Source: Sphaeroforma arctica JP610
Taxonomy: Eukaryota > Opisthokonta > Ichthyosporea > Ichthyophonida
Direction: 5' to 3'
DNA length: 25,427 nt
Assembly: GCF_001186125.1 (NCBI RefSeq)
Contig: NW_014039528.1
Coordinates: 1 to 25,427 of the forward strand
Part shown: positions 9,701 to 20,200 of the stretch, in pieces
How the letters are laid out: each line of letters begins with the position of its first letter
Position numbering within the stretch: position 1 is the stretch's first letter
Translations under genes and position numbers: made by a program
The notes under the pieces: model-generated
Told to the model about the DNA's origin: nothing
The model's database searches: none
Seen by the model: the letters and a program-made list of their open reading frames with translations, nothing else

Positions 9701-12084
9701 TACATGGCATCCCCACGGTACAATGTGCCTCGTAAGTCACTGTATGCATCATCGTGCATAGTGTTCTTTGGCGCACATGTTATGTGAACAACCCTACAGA
9801 TACTAGTTACCACTTCACTGCATGCAACGCAATGTGACTATCTGTGAAGCCAAGCGAAACTCAATCTACAGTGTTTTCCGTCTCGAATTAGCCATGGGAT
9901 ACATCACCCGACAAAAACAAAAAACTCAGTTCATAAAAGACTCTTGGGTTAATCCCACCTAAAGACATACGAAAAACTCGATTCATACGACTCCTGGGTC
10001 AATCCCACCCAGAGACTTACAATAAACTCAGTCCATAAAAGACTTGCAATAAACTCAGTTCATATAAGACTACTGGCCCAATCCTACCAAAAGACTTGCA
10101 ATATACTCAGTTCATATAAGACTCCTGGGTCAATCCTACCTGCATCTCATTTCTCGGGGTAAAAACTCACCGTATACGTAGTCCTGGGGATACCCTTTCC
10201 CGCAATCCATGCATGTGCCACTGGCGAAGCTTCCATGCGCTTCCACCGTGAGTTCAGGGTCAATGCCGGCTGGGAATGGTGAATGCATATGTGAACATTA
10301 CAGATGAATATACGAGTGAGTGAACGTCAAAGGTGAATATACGAGTGAGTGAACGTCATAGATGAATATATGAGTGAGTGAACATCACAGATGAATATAC
10401 GAGTGAGTGGACCTCACAGATGAATATATGAGTGAGTGAACATCACAGATGAATATACGAGTGAGTGAACATATATGCGTTCAACTTGTGTATATGTTTG
10501 AGTCACAGGACGAATGAGATCGACAGTGTCTGCAGAGTACACTAGAGCACGGACGCAGGACTGGTACACAATAACATGAATAGCGAGCCAGCAATTGTCG
10601 ATCATGAACCAGGACTTGTCTCAACAGGGCCGTTAGTAAGTGTCTGAGAAGGTCCCAATGGGATGCTTGCTCACCTCTCCTTTCTAACGCGTCGATGTTC
10701 TGTGTAAAGCATCTCTTCAGGAGACTCTTCTCTTGCAGCATGCGCACAAAGAAGTGTGTATACGTTGGCTTGAAGTTACCAGGGAACAGCGACTTGGCTA
10801 AGGAGAAGAAAGGAACGGGGTTTTTCTGTGCGTGGGTAGAGGGGAAGCATACGTGGCTGTTAATCTACTGAATTGGTACGTACATGATGTACTGCTTATA
10901 AGCTAGTATGTGCTTGTGTAATGAACGGGGAAAGGGGTGTGCCAAGCAGGCTCTATACCACAATGACACGAACAGACTTGTGCAGGGGATTTCCAGCGAA
11001 ATCAGACTATCCATGAGCATTCGGGTTGCTGTATATGTTAATATATAACTCGAGCAGTGCTTTGCATGTGTGTTCTTGATGTATATACAGCTGATCCCTG
11101 ACGTTCAGTACATACTACAATACACATTGGGATAACCCACAGTACCTGCTTCGTTGTACATAGGCCTACCTACCACAGGGATAGCCACAGTATATAAAAG
11201 AAAGAACAAATGCGCCATCGAATACACTTGACCCTACACTTCAATATATCGGCCAAGTCATAGCAGCCTGTATCATAGCAGCCTGTAAAGCCATACACAC
11301 ACGCATTCAGACACACACACACATAAACCGCGTTCTTTCTCGGTCGCACACCATACTATACATTCTATAGTCACATCACTTATGCAAAACAACTTTCCTC
11401 CAGGCCCTACCTCAAAGAACCCAATATCGAATATAGCTTCCGGATACGGCAGTTGGTACTTCTCCAATTGACTATACAAACCCTTAGGGCCTCTAAAGTC
11501 GGGTATGCCTGCAGATGTACTGACACCTGCACCTTGCAGGACTACAATGCGTTTGCATTTGCCCGATTTTATGTAGTCTGCTACATGTTGTAGCGTGGCA
11601 CCAGGCAGCAATGCTTTGGACGGTCGCCGTGACTCTGCTTTCATTTGTTCGTATAGGATCCGACTATAGATGTAGGAAAATGTGCTATGTAAGGAAGCTG
11701 TGAGCATGTCTGAATTTGTATACACACATACATATACAAACACACACATACACACACACACACCCATATATATATATATATAATCTTGTATACGAATCTG
11801 TACATGTGTATGTATATATACAAGTTTAAACATGTATATACATATGTCCTTATATGTGTATGTATATATGTAATTGTATACGTACATATATATATACTCA
11901 TATAGTTATATATATATATATATTANNNNNNNNNNNNNNNNNNNNTACATATTAAAAACTTAAAACAATACAAACAACAACAACAAACAAACAACAACAC
12001 AACAACACACTACACACACACACACATATATATATATATACACACACACACCACCACCACCACCACCACACCACACACACACAC

Positions 12085-12121
<37 letters not shown>

Positions 12122-12505
12122 TATATATATATATATATATTATGAACACCCCTCAATACGAAGACTTAATAACCAAGGGTGCACACGTTCTGTGTTGACA
12201 CGCACATACATCACCAGAGCATTAAACTATGACTCACCTGAAATCATCGTCGCTATCACTAGAGTCGAATGCGTCAGGGTGCTGGTGCATGTTGCCTTCT
12301 GATGTCGGTATGATAGTCTGTGGTTGTATGGGCGTAGTATCTGACTTGCGTGTGTGGCTCTTTGCAGTTGCAGACGATAATGCAATGTTATTAAAAGCAA
12401 TGGATGTACCTTTGTTCTGGTTAAGTCGGCGTGCGTAATTGCGTGCGATGCTCAGTGAGCCGCAGAGAGTACGCCGAGGAGAGGTACGTGACAACAGAAT
12501 GGTTG
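6758..12505 (-). CDS. class I sirtuin (SIRT2/SIRT3-like NAD-dependent protein deacylase)
   Basis: Minus-strand exons join in phase: 12505(or 12290)-12238, 11663-11411, 10825-10675, 10269-10171, 9358-9189, 8380-8201, 7492-7421 and 7087-6758 (TGA). Counting from the Met at 12290 the protein is 435 residues. [15 protein letters not shown] starts at 62, TQNID is at 143-147, the catalytic His of EAHG is 164, Zn ligands are Cys172/175 and Cys196/201, and [14 protein letters not shown] and GTSLKVAPF follow. The LINKE element of animal SIRT2 is diverged to MLNLE, keeping the Asn. The core ends YLGTCDEGC...LGW. Sirtuins remove acyl groups from lysines, consuming NAD+ and yielding nicotinamide and O-acetyl-ADP-ribose. 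The C-terminal 109 residues are Ser/Thr/acidic, probably disordered, with a charged helix near the end. The start is unresolved: the first exon is open upstream of the Met at 12290 but has no other ATG, and an acceptor-like gcacag ends at 12506. SIRT2 versus SIRT3 is undecided. Confidence 0.9.
7503..7957. repeat. 34-bp minisatellite with 211-bp higher-order period, sirtuin intron
   Basis: About 13 units of GAGTATAGTAATTGGGAGAAG plus TATATGTTAATTT recur, with GGGAG at 7581, 7615, 7649, 7683 and 7717 (period 34). Two copies carry the same 7-bp expansion (GTGCAATGTATACG), at 7717 and 7928, 211 bp apart (41 + 5 x 34). In sirtuin orientation the array is pyrimidine-rich and ends about 11 nt before the acceptor of the exon at 7492, so it supplies that intron's polypyrimidine tract. 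Confidence 0.92.
8172..8190 (+). repeat. interstitial telomere-like motif in a sirtuin intron
   Basis: GGGGTTTTAGGGTTTAGG lies just inside the donor of sirtuin exon 8380-8201. On the sense strand it reads CCTAAACCCTAAAACCCC, starting about 11 nt after the splice site. Confidence 0.72.
9081..9097 (+). repeat. interstitial telomere-like motif in a sirtuin intron
   Basis: TTTAGGGTTTAGGGTTT is two and a half perfect TTTAGGG units. It lies in the intron between the sirtuin exons 9358-9189 and 8380-8201. Confidence 0.78.
9922..10141. repeat. 50-52-bp tandem repeat in a sirtuin intron, about five copies
   Basis: Units begin AAACTCAGTTCATAWAAGAC and contain CTGGGTCAATCC. Starts are at 9922, 9974, 10024, 10051 (a short 27-bp copy precedes it) and 10103. 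The array stops about 30 bp from the donor of exon 10269-10171 but shows no clear copy of that donor. Confidence 0.87.
10303..10471. repeat. 29-bp tandem repeat in a sirtuin intron, six copies
   Basis: GATGAATATACGAGTGAGTG units have GAATAT at 10306, 10335, 10364, 10393, 10422 and 10451, an exact 29-bp period. On the gene's sense strand the array lies about 35 nt before the acceptor of exon 10269-10171. The intervening sequence GTTCACATATGCATTCACC looks like a decayed further unit. Confidence 0.9.
11700..12140. repeat. TA/CA/CAA/CAC microsatellite block in the first sirtuin intron
   Basis: Long (TA)n, (CA)n, ACAACA and ACC runs flank the assembly gap. They fill most of the intron between exons 12238 and 11663. 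The open frames are Tyr/Ile, Cys/Val or Trp repeats and carry no gene. Confidence 0.92.
11926..11945. other. assembly gap, 20 N
   Basis: Twenty consecutive N lie inside the TA-rich microsatellite. The true length is unknown. No recognised coding exon is interrupted. Confidence 0.99.
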
Positions 12506-12717
12506 CTGTGCAATATAAGGAGAATCTTAATTATATATTAATTAGTTATACATTCATTTAAATAAAGCTATTTGGTGGACAGGCGACAGCTGGGCGCGGA
12601 TAAAGAAATAAACAGTTAGGGATTCGTCCCGTCTCCTGTCCCGTCTCCTGTGTGTAAATAAATAAGAAATAACAAATAAATAAGAAATAACTTGCGTGTT
12701 CTATTAGCGTTCCACAG

Positions 12718-12852
12718 CGTCCTAAAAAAGGACATCCGCGTCATACATAGCCACTGACCCAGCCTCCTAATCTATGTTCTATTAAATCGATTTAGATTTC
12801 AGGAGGCTCTCTGGTCTCAGGCTATGTCCGCGTCAGGTGTCCAGGACTCCAG
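12718..12852. mobile_element. MITE-like imperfect hairpin with flanking direct repeats
   Basis: Arms 12730-12773 and 12794-12842 are imperfect inverted repeats. Matching blocks in order are GGACA, CGCG, ACATAGCC, AGCCTCCT and AATCT, around a ~20-bp AT-rich centre. GCGTTCCACAG (12707-12717) and GCGTCCACAG (12853-12862) lie on either side as a possible diverged target-site duplication. It has no coding capacity, so it could only be a non-autonomous element. The family is not recognised. Confidence 0.35.
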
Positions 12853-13057
12853 GCGTCCACAGTCCACTCTCTCTCTACTACTAGTCAGTAGTCTTTACTA
12901 CTGTAAGTCTGTGAGCTCAGGTCTCAGCTGGAGTGGGGGTCTGGGATTCCCGTCTAAATATAGATAAAGTGGTGACTGCGCATTGGTCATGTTCCGTGAG
13001 ATGTCAACGTGTCAGTTGTCACTCACTGAGTGTAGTGTGGTGTCGTGTGCACATACC

Positions 13058-13555
13058 TTTTTTTTTAAAAAACCCCCCCGGGGTGGCCCGCCGGCGGGGT
13101 CTTGAGGGCGATTTTCAACCCTACATAATTTTTCTTGGTTCGTCAGAATTTTCTGAGATTTTAATGGTGCGCTCCAAATTCTGAGAGCTATCCAAAAATG
13201 CAATAAAAAGTTTTTCGCGAATTTGAGTGGTGTGGGGTCACGGCTGAGGTCACTATGAGGCCATAATCACCCATTTGGGCCGAAATGATCAAAATTTCTG
13301 GCCGTCAGAAATTCCTGAGGACAAATGTCCGAATGGTTCTTCAATCTTAACATGGGAAGTTCAAATCCGATGAGTTTAAGACTCTCAGAGTACAGTAGCA
13401 CCATTATATAGGTCAATAGGGGCCATTTTGGGCTTATTGCAAACTCTGTCCAAAATCTGCGAGACTGCGAGGTCAACTTTCGAAATAAAGGTGCTACTAA
13501 AAATTGACCGCTCAAAACCGTCGAGAAATCCCGATTTGAGCCAATATTAGTGTTA
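13058..13555. other. unclassified block opening with a T-A-C-G homopolymer ladder
   Basis: The block opens with T9 A6 C7 G4 and then the perfect palindrome CCCGCCGGCGGG. About 450 bp follow, unlike the flanks in texture and carrying an internal direct repeat (CGTCAGAAWTYCTGAG-like at about 13141 and 13303). GTAGCACC near 13395 and GGTGCTAC near 13488 form an inverted pair. No long reading frame or known family is seen. A non-autonomous repeat or repeat fragment is the best guess. Confidence 0.3.
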
Positions 13556-14205
13556 CATTAGTGTTGCCGTATATGATGAAGTAGGGTCTCCTCAACTCCT
13601 CAAGTCCCCGGTTCTTGCCCCATATGTAAATAACAGTCAAATAGTTTGTATGTATTTATAGCATCATGTAATAGGAGTCAGTCACAGTGCGGGCCTGTGG
13701 GACTTTGAAAGTGTCGCGTTTCTGTGGCTTTTGGCGGCATTTCTCTCTAGTTAGAATTTCAATAAAAAAATAAACCCCCTTGATCTTTCGCGTGTACCTT
13801 TAATTACAACATACGAGCAGGCGTTAGTGTGTGAAGAGATAGTACGTGTGGGCTCAGTGTGTGATAAAGCACATATTACGTGTGGGTTTAGAGAGGGTGT
13901 TAACTAGGATCACTCGACAGATGCAGTAGTTGAACACTATTTACGTAACATGCATAACAGTTGAATGCTGGTGTTTAGAGGTCCCATATTTTGTTACAGC
14001 TAAATATACGAGTTTACACGGAACCGTGTGCGCATGCAATACCGCTACTTTAAGCTCAGCCTTCACCATTGAATGTAAATAGTGATACCAAGTGATAGCA
14101 GCAGGCTGACAACCGAGTAGTATACACACTGTATTCAGCGCTATATACATTGCGAATATCTGATAGTAAAGTATAGTACTATTCGTGCAATACACCTGCA
14201 TCAGC

Positions 14206-17200
14206 ATGCCGTCAGTCACCGACAAACCACGGTCACTGAGTGTCAAGGGCGCTCTTCTGAACACCAAATTCGAAGGCTACAAAATCAACTTCCATCCCAG
14301 GGAGGAGCAGCAGATAGAGTTACCTTCTAACGTGTACACGTATACGGGAGATGCAGATACGGCTACGCACACAAACACGCACACAGTAGCCTTCTACAGG
14401 GATGTGGAGTTGTGGAATAACCTGTACAGGAATCCCTGGGTGGAGGATGCGGTCTATTATTTTGACTACGCAGGGGGGTTACAACAGGTGCTTGCTAAGG
14501 TGTGTATGTTGTGTGCGTACGTGTGGCTTTGTTACTGCAGGTTTAACCAAACAACAATACTTGACTCTGTAGTATCGGAGGGATTCGCAGGAACCAATAT
14601 AGCTCGGAAATGGTGTTGTATAACAAGTCTGTATTGGTACATTCAATATAATACTCTAATTTGTATTGCTTTGTATACACACTCATGTCTAGTAAGGACA
14701 TGGGAGGGTATGTTGGTATATGTGTACGACAAACAAAGGAAAACCCATTTGTATGTGGTCTGTTTAATACCGAGGGAGACGCATATTCCTCTTTGAGCTG
14801 CATACTTACTATACCATACGTGTACGTGTTCGTGTTCATTGAAGGTTCGGACAGATCGATGTGAGCTCTAGGAAGCAATGCGAATACCCTACGTACGGTA
14901 TCTTTCATGCGTATCTGATTCATGTTAGTATAGTAAAAGGTTATATGGTCGACTGTTTAGTAATAAACAATCCTCGTGGTACCCTCCGGCACATCGACAC
15001 CGGATTACAATCATACTCCGAGTACAGATAGCAGAGAAATTTAATCTACAGTTAACTCAGTGTGTTTGTCCCATACAACAGCAATCCACATCAAAACCCT
15101 TTACGATCTGCGTTGCAAACTCAAACGTGTTGGTGAATAGTGGTTTCTTGTACCTGAATTGTTGTACATAGCATGCTGCTATATCTATAATAATTGGCTT
15201 TATATCGGAACTGCTATGACAGTCTCCAAATTATGATGCGGAGTGCCTGCGAAGCCATTAAACAACAACACGCTCACTTCTAGAGTACACGAATTATTCT
15301 TTTGTGAATGATACGACATTTGTATAGAATACGCCAACACTTTGAACGTATCTGCACACTTAACGGAGGAGTCTGAATGCACATACACATATACACACCT
15401 CGCATATACACTATGCACTACACATACATAGATATGTAGAACTAGTGAACATAGACACAAGTCAGTTGTCCACACATACATCATTGCAGGGTAGTGTTTA
15501 CAACAATGCATGTATCATTTGTGTATTTGTTTTTGTGCATATTCAGGCTATGTGGCATACTGTGGATGTTGGTGTATTTCACATACTCGTGCATCATATT
15601 TCGGGGCTGTGCATACTCAATGCTATTAATTCATCGCATATAATATGTGCTAGGAACGTTGCTTCGTGTCAGGTAGTCACCTGCTAGTACCCAATATTGT
15701 GAGCGCAGATAGATACGAATGGTATATCTTCAGTGTATGTGCCTTAATCTGCCCACAGTCTAATGATAGAACACTATCGTGCGCGTGCACACAGTTCACC
15801 GGCACAGGCATCATAAACGTATTGTAATGTGTCTCTTAGTCACTGTTGTTGTCTGCATCTATACAAACAACCGCAATGTCTATGAACTAAATATACTGGA
15901 TTAATCTACTGATTAAATCTACTTGAAACTTCTACCTATCGATTCTACTGGCCACACATACGATTTATTGCCTATTGACATATATACCTTGTATCCCCCT
16001 CTTGTTCGTCTGGTGCCCGGTGTGCTCCAATATGGCACACACTCCGGGTTGCGTTTCTGCTTCCCAATGGTGTATTTATGCACATCCATAACCCTTCCAC
16101 AAACCTCAAATGATGCCTTGCAAATCCAGGATTTTAATACATTTCACAACCTTTTGATCGTTTGCACAGAATCGATGTACTCTGCATATCTACAAGCATC
16201 CCAAACTGATTTATTTAGTATTTAATCTGAGTATCCCTCCTGCCTCTCTGTCACTCCTTCGACAGGCCAACGGCGAGCAGTGCAGACTCACAACACTCAC
16301 ACACCATGTGAGAGAACCAGAGGCTATTGCACGGTCATCTCTGATGTTCGTGTCGGCGAATATAGCTGTGTACACGCTCACAGACGCATGCGTGTACGTA
16401 TGCTTTCTGCAAAATGGCGGAGAGGTATGTACTGATAAAAGTGACATCTGCTTTGTGTAAAATGAAATGTATAGGATCGCTTGTGTGTTGTGTTCGCATT
16501 ATTCCTAAGATGGAGTTCTCTGTATTTATATGTGTATCAGATTAGTCAATGTACTAAAAAAAGGACCATGTTGAAATAGAACAGTCATACACTGCACGCA
16601 TGGTAGTACATACACACATCTATATACATCCTCATACACATAGATATGCAATTATAAAGCTACAGTGGTAAAATTATGTATTGGTATCAGGTAGCTAAGA
16701 TCGTTTCTACTACCCTTCCAGACTTGAACGTCTACTTCCCTACCTATAGCGCGCGTACTAGAATTACTTTAATATGACCACAAATTTGTTTCAATCCATC
16801 CGATATCACCTTACTGGTTCAACCATTTCTAAGCCACTCCTTCAATACATTTCACAGGCAGTTGTCTCGACCATTTCCATTCCAGCCAGTGACGCCTCAG
16901 CATCCATCAGAGTCGTTGATGCGTTACTCATAGACACAGTACTGCGTGTGGTAGTGCAGGAGATGACCACAGAGAAGACTGAGCCTGCCGCTACATCAGA
17001 CACGACCGTAAGGTCAAGCACAAGCAGCAGCTATGGGTTGAGGGTAAATCTTTGGCCGTGTGTCGTTGCTGTGTTTCATAGAGCTTGACTTTTGTGATAT
17101 CGGATAAGCGATGTATGCAACCGTCGCGCGATGATGCGTTTACATTGATTTCGGGTAAACTCTTAGAACTGTGCGACAGAATATACCTTCAGTAATCGTA

Positions 17201-20200
17201 CAATAGCCATGGAAGTATAATCCAGAGAACAAATTTTTCACCCGGTAGCCAACCTTTGATGAGTTGCTTTGTATCGCAATGCAATGGCATATGTTTGCCA
17301 TGTAATAGCAGAGTGTCATTGAATAGGGTTTCATGCGTACATATATGCTACACACACACACATGCATGCATGAGGTTATGTATAAGTACACGAATATCTG
17401 TATGTCTCGGAGTTGCAGCTTGTAACCTGCTCTCAACGTGTGGCTATGTGACTAGGCAATTTACCTTCACATAACAGATACTGCCGAATCAAGCGTTGCA
17501 AACATTGTAAACTTGTTTTCCGGTCACACGAACATACGTATTATGTTTTCCCGATTGTAGCTAGTCTCTAAACACCAGGTGTGCTTGTATGGACCAACTA
17601 CAGCAATGTATTATTTGCAGAACCTGAACGCACCTATAACCACATGTTACAGATAGCTACCTTGGCCGTGGATGTGGCCAATCGCACATGCAGCGCACGA
17701 GCACTCTCTGCCATTATCAAAGGGTCGAAGCGTCCAGATTACGTCGCAATGACAGCCGATGCTACTGGTCTCTTGGTAGTATGCGAAGAACAGTTGAGTA
17801 GCGCTTCGACCGCGACGCTTGCGAACGATACCGTAGACGCTATGGAAGAAGGCAGGTTGCGCAAAATTATATTTACATATATCGTAGCACGAATGATATG
17901 GGTATGCAGACATACACAATGCTCGTTCAGCAAATTTGTCGCGCAAAACACTTACGAGAATAGTTGCACCTTTAATTACTTGCTGACATGATAGTTCTAC
18001 TATGAATAGCGATATGTGTGGCGGCATTCAGAATTCAAACAGTGAATACTCCCATGAACATATATAGAAACAAATATTTGCAAGTGTGATTATTTTCGGT
18101 GTTATTGTTTATCCAGCAAGACGAGAGGTCCAATCTGTGTATGCTGTGTATGCATATCGACGCCGTGCCCAATTATTACAACAAAAAACCACAAAATCCA
18201 AACATTTCGATATGCCAATACCAAGGTCATATATCATATACACAGAACACAAGTATAAATCATGAATAAACGACAAAATTTCATGGATAATCATTCTACA
18301 GCTGTTTCGCACTCAATGGACAGCCCACATACATACGATGTAACGTACGATCACAATGTAACGTGACTTGCCTATTCGGTTCTAGGCTTATATCCATGGA
18401 ACGAGCAAAACTTACACAGTAGCAATTCACGTGTAATGTTAGGTAAGATAATATGCCACGCTCACAATTTTCTTGACCAATATGGGACGCGAACACTGCA
18501 CACGTCAGTCACACGCGAAATATAGCATGTGCAATGGCATAATTTGGGACAGACTGAGCTTCCACCTAACTTTTGTGCTATTCTGGAACCCAATATAATT
18601 GGTAAATCTACACAGAAGATTTAGATCCGCCCACCCCGTACGTGTGGACGCAGACCGATGACTCTGTGAGGTATGTTTCCTTATGTCAATATTAGTTGGA
18701 TTATTATCATATGCCTGATAAGTACTTCGGTCGATGGCAATTCATAGTTTTGTGAGCCGTGTGTGTTTGATTAAAGCGCAATGGGCTGGCGGCTGGACGA
18801 GAGCCACCCAAATATGCCCTACTGTATCAGCCCATGGTATTGACGCGGTAGTGAATGTTGGGTGTCGTCAGGAAAGGTAACAAGGAAGCGTGCATATTTT
18901 GATGTAAGCGCTAAAATTCTCTTGCGCAGTACCCACGAATGGGTATCGTCCCTGGGAATATCCGACAATTTTCAAACCGATAACTCCTGTGTATATGTAC
19001 GGATACTTGTAGTAGTTTGTCAATCTGCTCGGATCTGGCGCAGCCTAACACTGCACCACGTGTCTGCCTACAGTACATAGTTCTACTGTTTACCCATTCT
19101 CGTGCTTGTCCTGAACGCATCGACACGTTCTTATAACTCTCATACCTCAGTCCAGTCATCTTCCGATAAATGTACTCTGTATATGCGTTTTACGTATCCT
19201 TGTTGCACTTTGTGGATAAAGAATATCCTGAATCGTTGCCTCTCTCCGACAATATACCAGCTTTCTTCTCTGGGTACTCGTATACATCACCTAAGAGGAC
19301 ACACGTGCTACCTCCACGTACGTATGTCTACTGTTTGCGCGAGTAGCACTTGTTGCCAGTTTGTTATAATCGTTCAACCAAACTTTATTCCGTTTTCAAT
19401 TGCCCTACAGTCTGAGCTTCAAGGTCCCAGAGGGTACACAAACTACACAAATAAACGTTGACATCAAATCCAAAGCGATAATTGCCAGCATTGGCGGGGA
19501 CTTTCTACCGGGCTTTGGTTCGTGCTCGCCTGCGCAGCCGAACTTGGCATAAACACTTGTTTGTAACCGTAACTTTTACTGTATTCGTGTAACATTCTTT
19601 CTTCTTTAGTTTTGTGCTTTTTTAACAAAATTATGTTTGCTTATGCATGTCTGTTGAAATCACACCGTTCCTGACCCCACATCTTAGAGTGGTCGTTGGT
19701 CGTTCTTTGCCTGTTGATATCGAGTAATGTATATCTGCCTATGGCCTTCTCACTTTTTAGCCATAGGCGAAGTGGTTAGTTTGCAGGCACATAGCCGTAC
19801 ACGCGCCCATTCTCACACGATATTACCATTGTATACGTTGCATCAAATAGAGTAAAGTAATACATTAACACAGTTGGTACGCACCGCACCACACCGCACG
19901 AAACCATGCAGGCGATATGTACGCGCCAGTCGACGTGGATTCATGCGTGTGGACAAGAGAAGGAAATGTAGTAGACGTTCATCTGGAAAAAGCCCAGCAC
20001 ACAGGCAATAGGTATGGGATATATCTCGTGTCACAACCAACACATGTGACAGTCTTTTAATTGATGTCAGGTAGCGGTGTATCGTTGCCGTAGTTTTGGT
20101 ATATGCTATGGTCGACAGGACAGCAATCAGTCTCCTCCCGTAGCCATTTTTTATAATTGTACACCCTGTCCTCACACCAAGGTCTGATACGCATACCGAT

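Larger units (their letters stand above)
12506..14205. other. divergent 5' spacer between the sirtuin and NUDCD1 genes
   Basis: About 1.7 kb separate two genes read away from each other, so it should contain both promoters. A TATATA lies at about 14144-14149, some 60 bp before the NUDCD1 ATG. Other contents are a duplicated CCCGTCTCCTGT and TAAATAAGAAATAA region (12625-12690), a small hairpin element (12718-12852) and a distinct block at 13058-13555. An unresolved 5' exon of the sirtuin may also lie here. No convincing coding frame was found. Confidence 0.55.

Noticed and set aside
11641-12149. Tyr/Ile/Cys/Val-repeat frames around the gap
   Set aside because: These are translations of TA, CA and ACC microsatellites.
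13012-13515. Minus-strand frames of 63 and 82 codons in the divergent spacer
   Set aside because: They have no recognisable domain and lie within the unclassified repeat-like block; no splice link to the sirtuin could be shown.
16774-16857. Possible 5' extension of NUDCD1 exon 3 starting at ATG 16774 or at the TAG/AAT before it
   Set aside because: The stretch reads like a pyrimidine-rich intron end and would add residues absent from the family; the acceptor at 16855-16857 gives the expected length.
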